DNA from: Planctomycetia bacterium
GTDB lineage: Bacteria; Planctomycetota; Planctomycetia; Pirellulales; UBA1268
Assembly (NCBI GenBank): GCA_009919445.1
Contig: RGBY01000042.1
Span: forward strand, 1 to 13,825
Reading direction: 5' to 3'
Length of the DNA: 13,825 nt
The notes beneath the pieces are model-generated. The model was not told the origin of the DNA, made no database searches, and was given only the letters and a program-made list of their open reading frames with translations. How positions within the stretch are numbered: the first letter of the stretch is position 1; each line of letters begins with the position of its first letter. The translations under genes were made by a program, and so were the position numbers. Below, piece by piece: positions 7,538-13,825 of this stretch.

Positions 7538-8599
7538 ATGACTGAGCCTGCGCAGAAACGGTTTGGTGGGCTATTCCGCCGCCGATTACCGCTGCGGCTG
7601 CAGGCCGATCTGCTTGGTCGGCTGGCGATCACCTTGCGGGCGGGAATTGACCTCCGCAAGGCCTGGGCCAGTGAGGTCCAGCGAGTTCCAGCCCGCTGGC
7701 GGCCACGTCTGAACGAGGCCACAGTCGCCCTCAACGGTGGGGAGATGCTGGCTGAGGCTCTCACGCGAACGGGCCTTTTTACGCCACTCGTGCTCGGCAT
7801 GGTTGCTGTCGGAGATCAGACCGGACGCGACGTTGATACCCTGAGGGAACTGTCTCGTGTGCTTGACCACACGGTACAGACTTCCCGGCAACTGCGAGCC
7901 AGCCTGGTCTGGCCGGTCTTGCAACTGGTACTTGCCCTGGGGGTGGTTGGGCTGCTGATCTTTCTCGGTGGCATGATCAAATTGGAATGGGGCAAACCAC
8001 TCGATTTTATTGGCCTCGGTCTGATCGGCATGCCGGGGCTGATTCAGTATGGCCTGATGCTGCTGCTGGTGGCGGCGGTTGCAGCGATCAGTTTTCAGTT
8101 CCTTTTGGCCAGCTGGCGGAACCATGGCGTCATGCGTCAGCTGCTCAACTGGGTGCCACTGATTGGGCCAGCAGCGCGGGCGAGTGAAGCGGCGTCATGG
8201 AGCCGGGCTGCCTCGCTGGCGGCAGGGGCTGGTCTTGATGCCGGACGACTGGTTGAAATGGCCGGAACGGTTGCCCCCGGCTTGGCGGTTGACGCCCGCT
8301 GGATTGAAGACCGGCTGCTTGTTGGTGACACCCTTGCTGAGGCACTCGCTGCCAGCCGACGGTTTCCGGAAGTCCTCATTGAGGGAATTGCCGTGGGGGA
8401 AAGTTCTGGCATGGTCTCAGAGGTGCTTAGCAGGCTCAGTGACGAGTTTGCGGATGAGGCCCGACGGGGCTTTGAGGCATCGGCCAAGGCGGCCGGGGGC
8501 GGCGTCTGGCTGGCCGTGGCAGGGCTGATCATCCTCGTCATCTTTCGGGTCTTTTCGGTCTATGTCGGCATGCTTCAGGATGCGGCGGGTGGAATCTGA
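7538..8599 (+). CDS. Type II secretion system F-domain (GspF/PilC-like) inner-membrane protein
   Basis: The protein has two T2SSF domains. The first spans about residues 22-145 (LLGRLAITLRAGIDLRKAW, GDQTGRDVDTL) and is followed by membrane segments at about 124-145 and 158-190. The second spans about 216-337 (SRAASLAAGAGLDAGRLVE, GESSGMVSEVL) and ends in a membrane helix at about 323-343. In the family this is the platform protein that links the assembly ATPase to the growing pseudopilus. At 353 residues it is shorter than classic GspF (about 400): the cytosolic N-terminal stretch is almost absent, and the chain starts near the first F domain. No GspE, pilin or secretin gene lies beside it, so it is an orphan here. 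The ATG at 7538 follows GAGGGTG closely. The HEAT protein gene follows after 46 bp, probably in the same transcript. Confidence 0.87.
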   Translation: MTEPAQKRFGGLFRRRLPLRLQADLLGRLAITLRAGIDLRKAWASEVQRVPARWRPRLNEATVALNGGEMLAEALTRTGLFTPLVLGMVAVGDQTGRDVDTLRELSRVLDHTVQTSRQLRASLVWPVLQLVLALGVVGLLIFLGGMIKLEWGKPLDFIGLGLIGMPGLIQYGLMLLLVAAVAAISFQFLLASWRNHGVMRQLLNWVPLIGPAARASEAASWSRAASLAAGAGLDAGRLVEMAGTVAPGLAVDARWIEDRLLVGDTLAEALAASRRFPEVLIEGIAVGESSGMVSEVLSRLSDEFADEARRGFEASAKAAGGGVWLAVAGLIILVIFRVFSVYVGMLQDAAGGI

Positions 8600-8645
8600 T
8601 CTTGAGGCGGAGGAAACGGGGTCGGTTTTCCGATGAAACACAGCA

Positions 8646-9500
8646 ATGCGTTGTTTTGAGGCAGGATTCATCGGTCTGATCATGGTCGGAGTGGCAATGC
8701 CCGTTGCCGCTGCCTCGCCGTCAGCGCATGCGCAGCGGATGGAGTCTTTGGGCTATCAGCGGTACGAGGGGGCCTGGCGAACCTCGCAAGAAATCAGCCT
8801 GATGAAGCAGGCCGATACGCTCACAGCTGGTCAGGTTGCTGCCCGGCAGCAACTCGAGCGGCTGCGGCGAGACCTCGACAAGCCGGCAACCGCCGAGCAG
8901 GCCGCCGAGCAGATTCGCGGGATGCACGACCCGCTGGCTGTTCCGGCGCTGTCCCAGGCAATCCAGGCTGAACCACTGGCACGGGCGAGGTTGCTTTATG
9001 TGGAGGCACTTGCCCACATCGGCACAGCCGATGCTGTTGGAACCCTGCTGTCGCTGGCGCTTGATCATCCGGATCGCGAGGTCCGCTGGCAGGCGACCGA
9101 GCAGCTTGAGCAGGCCCCGTCGGCGCAGGTGGTGCCGCCACTGGTGGCCGCCCTCGCTGGGCCTCACAATGATCGCATCAACCGAGCCGCTGCCGTGTTG
9201 GGTCGGGTTGGTGATCGGTCTGCGATTGAACCGCTGATCAGGGCCCTGGTGACCACTCATGTGGTGGTGACTGATCCGGGGACGGGTGGCCAGACGTCGG
9301 CAACCTTTACTCCGGGAGGCGGCGGCCTGACCCTCGGAGGCGGTCCGAAAACCAGTACGGTGTCGGCCCAAAACCGCCAGGTGCTCGAGGCGTTGACTGC
9401 CCTGACGGAAGTGAACTACAGCTGGGATCAGGCCAGCTGGCAAGCCTGGTGGCGGGGTCAGCAACTTTCACCCGAGACTGATCTCCGGCGAAGCCCATGA
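8646..9500 (+). CDS. Secreted HEAT-repeat protein
   Basis: The 284-residue product has an N-terminal signal peptide (h-region at about residues 7-22, probable cleavage after AHA at 27-29), so it should be exported to the periplasm. Residues about 60-90 are charged and helical. About 95-205 contain HEAT-like helical repeats (DPLAVPALSQAIQAEPLARA, DADAV-type turns and GDRSAIEPLIRAL). A Gly/Thr-rich insert follows (about 208-240). The C-terminus holds LTEVNYSWDQASWQAWW, which resembles a Trp-rich motif I associate with planctomycete HEAT proteins of this kind. HEAT repeats bind proteins; no catalytic residues are visible and the partner is unknown. It follows the F-domain gene by 46 bp, so a link to the secretion apparatus is possible but unproven. 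Confidence 0.75.
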   Translation: MRCFEAGFIGLIMVGVAMPVAAASPSAHAQRMESLGYQRYEGAWRTSQEISLMKQADTLTAGQVAARQQLERLRRDLDKPATAEQAAEQIRGMHDPLAVPALSQAIQAEPLARARLLYVEALAHIGTADAVGTLLSLALDHPDREVRWQATEQLEQAPSAQVVPPLVAALAGPHNDRINRAAAVLGRVGDRSAIEPLIRALVTTHVVVTDPGTGGQTSATFTPGGGGLTLGGGPKTSTVSAQNRQVLEALTALTEVNYSWDQASWQAWWRGQQLSPETDLRRSP

Positions 9501-9535
9501 GGAATCATGAGGAACCATGGGTAACCATGGGGAGA
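9496..9535 (+). repeat. Four imperfect 10-bp tandem repeats over the HEAT gene stop
   Basis: The units are catgaggaat, catgaggaac, catgggtaac and catggggaga, one directly after another. The TGA stop of the HEAT gene lies inside the first unit. Such a short repeat can change copy number by slippage, but loss or gain of a whole unit would leave the stop codon in place. Confidence 0.6.
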
Positions 9536-9555
9536 GCGGCCAGCAGCGTGGCCGC
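9536..9555. terminator. Hairpin between convergent genes, possible bidirectional terminator
   Basis: GCGGCCA (9536-9542) pairs with TGGCCGC (9549-9555), a 7-bp GC-rich stem with a 6-base loop. It sits between the stops of the HEAT gene (9500) and the membrane protein gene (9562), which converge. No T-run follows on either side, so it would not be a classic intrinsic terminator. Confidence 0.4.
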
Positions 9556-9561
9556 ACTTGA

Positions 9562-10923
9562 TCAGGCTTCGCTACCGACGCCCTGCTGACGCCGACGCCG
9601 ATGGATAAACCAGTCTTCATCGAGAACCCGCAGGGCCACGCGGTTCTCGAGGTTGGGGCGGAAGACAACCAGCAGCAGCACAGGCAGGAACCAGGCCAGG
9701 AAGAGGCCACCGTTATGGGCCTTCCAGAACTGACTGCCCAGCAGGACGGCGGCGGTGCAGCTCATCAGGGTGCCGAGATGCTTTGGGGAGGGCCACATTG
9801 CCAAGGTCGCCATCATCACCAGGAACGCAGCGAGCACGGGCAGGCGGAAGACGGGATCGTAGGCCGGGAATGACCAGAATCCCTCGAGGCTGACCTCACT
9901 GGGGAAAATCCAGCCAAACATCTGTTGCAGCTGGCCGGCAAAGACGTCGAGCGATGGTGAGGTAAACCAGAGTCCGATCACCAGTGCAGCCAGTGTTGCG
10001 GTTACGCCGGTGGTAAATCGGCGGACACCCCGCTCCCAGTAGAAGCTGCACCAGAGGGGGAGCAGGAAAACCGGATAGTAGATGACGCCGATCGCTAGGC
10101 CGATGAGGCCTCCGGCGATGGCTGGCCGCCGGTAGGCAGCGATGGCCCAGACCACGAGGGCTCCGGGCAAAGCATGGTCAACCCGGCCCGTCATGATGGC
10201 GGTATAAGGCAGCAGCAGGTAGAGCACCGCAGCGGCGATACCAAGACCGGTATTTTCAAAATGACGCCAGCCGACGAAGACCATGCCGCTGACAATGAGT
10301 AACTGTGACAGGATGGCCATCACTCGCGCCGTCGTCTCGTGAACGATTCGCGGTGGTGGCGCGGCTGCATCGCCACCGGTCTGCGATCCGCTATCGGCAG
10401 AGAAGATTCGCTGGGTTGAGATGTGCGGTAGCAGGAAGAGCAGGGGGTAGCCTGGGCCGAGTCGGGCCAATTGAGTGGCGTCCACTTCGGCTTCACCGGT
10501 TTCGAGTTTGGCAGCGGTGGTTGAAGCAGCCAGGTCGTCTCGGTCTGGCCGCGAGGTCAGGACGTTGGCCAACAGGAAGACCAACAACGACAAGCCCAGA
10601 AAGATGAGGCCTCCGCTGGTGAGATTTGGTTCCAGCAGTGGTCGCCGAACCATCATCGAATCACAGAGCATCCGGATGGTGAAGAGCCCGGTGATCACAA
10701 ACAGCCAGATGAAGCCGAGATGTTGGGCGTCGGCATTCGCCTTGAAGCCACCGTATTCAACCGCCAGGAGGCCCGGGGCAAATAGGATCAGCCCGGCCAG
10801 ATCGACATTGCGGATGCTCCAGACTCGATTGAACTTGAAGAAGACCGTCAGCGCCAGCAACGACGACAGGTAGAACCAGGTCGTCGGGTTGACGCGGTAG
10901 TAATGGAAGAGGATTTCGCTCAT
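9562..10923 (-). CDS. Polytopic membrane protein of unknown function
   Basis: The 453 residues contain about ten to eleven hydrophobic segments: about 14-32, 40-57, 68-88, 103-122, 200-219, 226-245, 250-266, 268-292, 306-321, 360-377, 386-399 and 405-421, some of them marginal. A hydrophilic loop lies between the fourth and fifth (about 123-200). The middle (HALPGALVVWAIAAYRR, GLIGLAIGVIYYPVFLLPLW) is reminiscent of GT-C glycosyltransferase-like or DUF2029-like membrane proteins, but I see no diagnostic Asp motif in the first loop. The C-terminus is basic (HRRRRQQ) and should be cytosolic. The start is ATG at 10921-10923. A possible small ORF ends 9 bases upstream, so the two may be translated from one transcript. 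It converges with the HEAT gene. The function is not known from the sequence. Confidence 0.8.
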   Translation of the reverse strand: MSEILFHYYRVNPTTWFYLSSLLALTVFFKFNRVWSIRNVDLAGLILFAPGLLAVEYGGFKANADAQHLGFIWLFVITGLFTIRMLCDSMMVRRPLLEPNLTSGGLIFLGLSLLVFLLANVLTSRPDRDDLAASTTAAKLETGEAEVDATQLARLGPGYPLLFLLPHISTQRIFSADSGSQTGGDAAAPPPRIVHETTARVMAILSQLLIVSGMVFVGWRHFENTGLGIAAAVLYLLLPYTAIMTGRVDHALPGALVVWAIAAYRRPAIAGGLIGLAIGVIYYPVFLLPLWCSFYWERGVRRFTTGVTATLAALVIGLWFTSPSLDVFAGQLQQMFGWIFPSEVSLEGFWSFPAYDPVFRLPVLAAFLVMMATLAMWPSPKHLGTLMSCTAAVLLGSQFWKAHNGGLFLAWFLPVLLLVVFRPNLENRVALRVLDEDWFIHRRRRQQGVGSEA

Positions 10924-10932
10924 CCGCTGGAG

Positions 10933-11043
10933 TTAGCTGCTGGTGGGGGGCGGTTTCTTCAGGGCCGGTTTCTTCAAGTTCAAGGGTACGTTGCCGCCTA
11001 GCGGGATGAAAGCAGGCCGAGAGAGGGATTTTGCCGGGGCCAT
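10933..11043 (-). CDS. Possible 36-residue basic small protein upstream of the membrane protein
   Basis: An ATG at 11041-11043 opens a 36-codon frame that ends with TAA at 10933-10935, 9 bases before the ATG of the membrane protein. The product begins MAPAKSLSRPAFIPLGGN and continues VPLNLKKPALKKPPPTSS. It contains two copies of an L-K-K-P unit, encoded by an 11-bp direct repeat (cggtttcttca on the plus strand at 10951 and 10966). Codon choice resembles its neighbours and the position suggests translational coupling. No clear Shine-Dalgarno is present. Nothing in it is a domain I recognise. It could also be a chance ORF in a 5' leader. Confidence 0.4.
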   Translation of the reverse strand: MAPAKSLSRPAFIPLGGNVPLNLKKPALKKPPPTSS

Positions 11044-11103
11044 GTCGGTGGCAACGCCTGCTCCGGTTATGCCGATTCACGGACGTTCCCGAACGCAAGC
11101 TAC

Positions 11104-11220
11104 CGACGCCTTACGGAAGCCCCGGCCGCAAGCCCGGGGACAGAACCGTTGATCCCCCACCCTGCGCTGGGGGCTTCCTGCCCGAAAGCGCGTGAGGCAA
11201 CCGGTGGCGTGTAGGCGTCG
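11104..11220. repeat. Nested inverted-repeat intergenic segment
   Basis: Four pairings nest or sit side by side. CGACGCCT (11104-11111) pairs with AGGCGTCG (11213-11220). GGAAGCCCC (11115-11123) pairs with GGGGCTTCC (11170-11178). Inside are two hairpins with 8-base loops: CCCCGG/CCGGGG (11120-11125, 11134-11139) and CCCCCA/TGGGGG (11154-11159, 11168-11173). The 9-bp pair and the inner hairpins share bases, so they are alternative folds. The segment lies downstream of the transporter gene and upstream of the small ORF. It could be a terminator or leader structure, or a copy of a dispersed repeat. The rest of the 322-bp gap (10924-11245) holds only the small ORF. Confidence 0.5.
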
Positions 11221-11245
11221 TCTCAACGGCCTCGTCCACCAAAAA

Positions 11246-13033
11246 CTAAAATGGCCAGATCAGCGGCGCGAGCATAATTGTGATCACCATCACGATGAGG
11301 TTCAGCGGGCCGCCAAAGCGGAGGTAGTCGCTGAACTTATAGCCGCCGGGGCCATACACCATGAGGTTGGTCTGATAGCCGAGCGGGCTGGCAAATCCGC
11401 AACTGGCCGCCACAGTGATCGACATGATGAAGGGCATCGGGTTGAGCCCCAAGTTACTTGCTGTCTGCCAGGCAATCGGAAAGATGAGGACAGCCGCGGC
11501 ATTGTTGCTCATCGTCTCGGTGAAGAGCATCGTCACCAGATAGATCGCAGCCAGGACCAGATAAGGCCGGTCACCAGCGGCACCGATTGTGCTTTGGGCA
11601 ATGAGCTCGGCGAGGCCCGTCTTATCGATCGCCCGGGCAAGCCCAAAGCTGGCGGCAATCAACAAGAGGGTTTCCCATTCGATCGAGCGGCGGGCTTCGT
11701 TGGGGCCGATGCAGCCAGCCGCCACCATGGCCGTGGCTGCCATCATGGCAGCAGTCACCATCGGCACCAGTTCGAGCGTGGCGGCAGTCACCATCGCTGC
11801 CAGAATGGTGCAGGCAATCCAGGCGAGATCGTGACGTGGCGTCTTGGCTCCGGCAACCTCACTGACGAGGTAGAAGTCACGGTTGGTCCGTTGTCGGTTG
11901 AGAAAGCGGGGGCTCGCCTCCAAAAGCAGCGTGTCGCCAGGCTGCAGCACGATATCGCCAATTTTCTTGCGGAGCCGCTCGCCATTGCGGGCAACCGCGA
12001 TGATGACCGCATCATAGGTTGACCGGAACTGCCCGGCGCGAATGGTGCGGCCTACCAAGGGGCAACTGTTAGAGACTACCGCCTCGACGAGTGTTCGCTC
12101 TGACCGCGGGCCATCGAGCTGGAAGACCTGATCGGTGGCAGGTCGGAGGCCTCGAATCTTTTGCAGTTCAACAACCGATTCGACGATGCCGACAAAGACC
12201 AGCCGGTCGCCCGTCTCCAGCCGTTCGGTTGGCTCAACGGCGGTGAGGACATGGCCGGCTCGGTCGATCTCCATAAGGAACAGGCCGTGCAGACCACGGA
12301 GACCGGCCTGTTCGATGGTTCGGCCGGCGAGGGGGCTGCCCTGCTCAACAAGCATTTCAAGCGAATATTCCCGTGGATCATCACCAGCACTCATGGCGGG
12401 GCGGCGATCTTTCAGCAGCCAACTGCTGCGACTGGCAAGCATCAGGTATGAGAATCCGACGATCAGCAGCGGGACGCCCAGCCAGGTGATGTCAAACATG
12501 CCAAGTCGCAGGCCTGTTTTGTCGTTAAGAAGACCGCTGACAACAACGTTGGTGCTGGTGCCGATCAGGGTGCAGAGGCCACCTAAGACGACGGCGTCGT
12601 TCATGGGCATCAGCAGTTTGGAAACACTCAGTCGGTGTTTTCGCGCCCAGGTGCGGACGGCTGGCACCATCAGCGCCATCACGGGCGTGTTATTCATGAA
12701 GCCAGACAGAACCGCCGGAATGGTCATCGTGCGCAGCTGGGCTGCGGGGAGCGACCGGGGGCGTCCGAGGCCACGATCAATGACAACTGCCAGCGCTCCG
12801 GTGCGATCAACGGCAGCGGCAACAACAAACAGGGCAGCCACGGTGAGCATGCCTTCATTGCTCATGCCCGAGAGTGCCTCAGTCGGCGTCAGGATGCCGG
12901 CGGCCAGCAGCACAACAACCGCGCCGATCATGGCCATGTCTGGGGCCCGCCGTCCGAGCAGAAGCGCTGCGAGCGTTGCCCCCACGACGATCGCGGTGAG
13001 GATTGCCTGCCAACGGTGAGGATTGCCTGCCAA
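11246..13033 (-). CDS. SLC13-family (DASS) anion transporter with two TrkA-C (RCK_C) domains
   Basis: This is a 595-residue inner-membrane permease. Two membrane halves each carry the family signature: NNTPVMALMVPAV (114-126) with GTSTN (158-162), and TETMSNNAAAVLIFPIA (505-521) with SPLGYQTNLMVYGPGGY (549-565). Between them lie two cytosolic TrkA-C domains (about 218-298 and 308-388; GRTIEQAGLRG, LETGDRLVFVG, GRTIRAGQF, LQPGDTLLLEA), which in other families bind small ligands and gate transport. Family substrates include sulfate and dicarboxylates; the substrate here cannot be read from sequence. The only upstream in-frame start is a TTG at 13031-13033, inside a 20-bp tandem duplication. Without that duplication an ATG at 13057-13059 would be in frame and give MNPVLWLEHWQAILTAIVVG, a more natural start. 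An internal ATG at residue 33 would remove the first membrane helix. A divergent carbonic anhydrase gene lies upstream. Confidence 0.9.
   Translation of the reverse strand: MAGNPHRWQAILTAIVVGATLAALLLGRRAPDMAMIGAVVVLLAAGILTPTEALSGMSNEGMLTVAALFVVAAAVDRTGALAVVIDRGLGRPRSLPAAQLRTMTIPAVLSGFMNNTPVMALMVPAVRTWARKHRLSVSKLLMPMNDAVVLGGLCTLIGTSTNVVVSGLLNDKTGLRLGMFDITWLGVPLLIVGFSYLMLASRSSWLLKDRRPAMSAGDDPREYSLEMLVEQGSPLAGRTIEQAGLRGLHGLFLMEIDRAGHVLTAVEPTERLETGDRLVFVGIVESVVELQKIRGLRPATDQVFQLDGPRSERTLVEAVVSNSCPLVGRTIRAGQFRSTYDAVIIAVARNGERLRKKIGDIVLQPGDTLLLEASPRFLNRQRTNRDFYLVSEVAGAKTPRHDLAWIACTILAAMVTAATLELVPMVTAAMMAATAMVAAGCIGPNEARRSIEWETLLLIAASFGLARAIDKTGLAELIAQSTIGAAGDRPYLVLAAIYLVTMLFTETMSNNAAAVLIFPIAWQTASNLGLNPMPFIMSITVAASCGFASPLGYQTNLMVYGPGGYKFSDYLRFGGPLNLIVMVITIMLAPLIWPF
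12994..13033. repeat. Exact 20-bp tandem duplication at the transporter start
   Basis: The unit cggtgaggattgcctgccaa occurs at 12994-13013 and again at 13014-13033 without a mismatch or spacer. Twenty is not a multiple of three, so the second copy shifts the frame between the upstream ATG (13057-13059) and the body of the transporter gene. Confidence 0.95.
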
Positions 13034-13279
13034 TGTTCGAGCCAGAGGACGGGATTCATACCGGCAGCAAAGCCATGTGGGGCAAAAAAGGAGACGGCAA
13101 GTGGCAAACGGAGGCTAGCAGACTATTGTTGTGGTGGTTCGGTCGAGAAGGCTGCAAGAGCGGTCGGGCTGACAGGCTTGGTCTGTGAACCCTATGCTGT
13201 TGTCCAGCCAACGGTAAACAGTGCATTCGCATTGAGTTGAGAAACCTCAGTAAAGGTACCATCCGCGGAGAAACTTCTC
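13034..13279. promoter_or_regulatory. Divergent intergenic region between the transporter and carbonic anhydrase genes
   Basis: These 246 bases should hold the promoters for both genes, because they point away from each other. I find no convincing -35/-10 pair, operator or riboswitch. A run of six A (13085-13090) is the only homopolymer of note. GGAG at 13267-13270, 9 bases before the carbonic anhydrase ATG, is a fair ribosome site and lies in a short GAGAA/TTCTC inverted repeat that ends just before the start codon. Confidence 0.4.
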
Positions 13280-13825
13280 ATGATTGACAGGCTTCTGGTC
13301 AGCAACAAGGGCTTTGTAACGGATGAGTTCGAGCCACAAACGGCCTACTACGAAAAGATTGCCACCAAGCAGACCCCGAAGGCGGTCTGGATCGGTTGTG
13401 CCGATTCCCGGGTGAGCGAGGACATCATCACGGGGTCGCGGCCCGGCACGCTGTTTGTTCATCGCAATATTGCCAACATGGTCTCCTACAACGATGTGGG
13501 TATTGCCGCGCTGCTTGAGTACGCCTTGGTTCACCTGAAGATCAAGGACGTGATCGTCTGCGGGCATACTCGCTGTGGAGGAATTGCGGCTCTCGAAGGG
13601 GGCGTCAAAGAGAACTACATCGCCGATTGGCTGTGCGTGGGGGCTGAGGCAAAGCAGGCTGCCGATGAGATTGCCAAGCAGCACCGTCTTACGCCGGAAG
13701 AAAAGCTTGAGGTGCTCACAATGGAGAACGTGCGGGTGCAGATTGAGCATCTCAAACGCCTGACGCTGATTCGGGAGATGCTCAAGCGTGGGAAGACGCC
13801 CCGGCTCCATGGCTGGCTCTACCGC
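13280..13825 (+). CDS. Beta-class carbonic anhydrase, partial at its 3' end
   Basis: The enzyme interconverts CO2 and bicarbonate with a zinc ion, in the cytosol. The frame from ATG 13280 is open for 182 codons to the window edge. The zinc ligands are Cys40 (in GCADSR), His96 and Cys99 (in CGHTRCGG), and the Asp42-Arg44 dyad is present. FVHRNIANMV (59-68) and DVGIAALLEYAL (72-83) are typical of the family. The visible end, HGWLYR, normally lies about 20-40 residues before the C-terminus, so little is missing. A GGAG lies 9 bases upstream of the ATG. The divergent neighbour is an SLC13-type anion transporter, so co-regulation in bicarbonate or anion handling is possible but is an inference. 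Confidence 0.95.
   Translation, partial: MIDRLLVSNKGFVTDEFEPQTAYYEKIATKQTPKAVWIGCADSRVSEDIITGSRPGTLFVHRNIANMVSYNDVGIAALLEYALVHLKIKDVIVCGHTRCGGIAALEGGVKENYIADWLCVGAEAKQAADEIAKQHRLTPEEKLEVLTMENVRVQIEHLKRLTLIREMLKRGKTPRLHGWLYR

Noticed and set aside
8721..9464. A 247-codon minus-strand frame opposite the HEAT gene
   Set aside because: The plus strand has a signal peptide and HEAT repeats. The minus frame is Arg/Gln/His-rich with no recognisable feature.
11192..12022. A 276-codon plus-strand frame rich in His, Gly and Arg
   Set aside because: It is antisense to the transporter and TrkA-C region, has the composition of a shadow frame, and shows no domain.
12135..13019. A 294-codon plus-strand open frame opposite the transporter gene
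   Set aside because: It is Ser/Arg/Pro-rich without domains and lies entirely antisense to a clear SLC13 gene. High GC content keeps antisense frames open.
13075..13188. A plus-strand frame starting MWGKKGDGKWQ upstream of the carbonic anhydrase gene
   Set aside because: It has no ribosome site and no domain, and it ends 91 bases before the next gene. It is more likely a chance frame in the divergent promoter region.

Overview
This window looks like part of a high-GC bacterial chromosome, most likely from a planctomycete (Pirellulales-like). That assignment is an inference. It rests on the gene families present (a HEAT-repeat protein with a Trp-rich tail, a CpaB/SAF-like protein with a long Pro/Ala/Glu-rich tail, an orphan GspF), on mostly weak Shine-Dalgarno sequences, and on isolated housekeeping genes set among lineage-specific ones. 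I see no tRNA, rRNA, CRISPR array, transposase or prophage gene.

Layout. The left half, about 1-7370, is one run of minus-strand genes. In transcription order they are tyrA (prephenate dehydrogenase), a PurS-PurL fusion, purQ, a predicted lipoprotein, and a SAF-domain membrane-anchored protein that runs off the left edge. The fused PurSL and PurQ together make one complete FGAM synthase, the fourth step of purine synthesis. The lipoprotein appears frameshifted close to its C-terminus. From 7403 to 9500 the genes are on the plus strand: a possible 42-residue leader ORF, an orphan T2SS F-domain protein, and a secreted HEAT-repeat protein. They converge on a minus-strand gene for a polytopic membrane protein (9562-10923), with a short tandem repeat and a hairpin between them. 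Upstream of that membrane gene are a possible 36-residue basic protein and a nested inverted-repeat region. Next comes an SLC13-type transporter with two cytosolic TrkA-C domains (11246-13033, minus), divergent from a beta-class carbonic anhydrase that runs off the right edge.

No clearly new system stands out. The observations most worth checking are: an exact 20-bp tandem duplication at the start of the transporter gene, which puts a good upstream ATG out of frame; a probable one-base frameshift in the lipoprotein gene; two small ORFs tucked just upstream of membrane-protein genes; and a compact nested inverted-repeat segment at 11104-11220.
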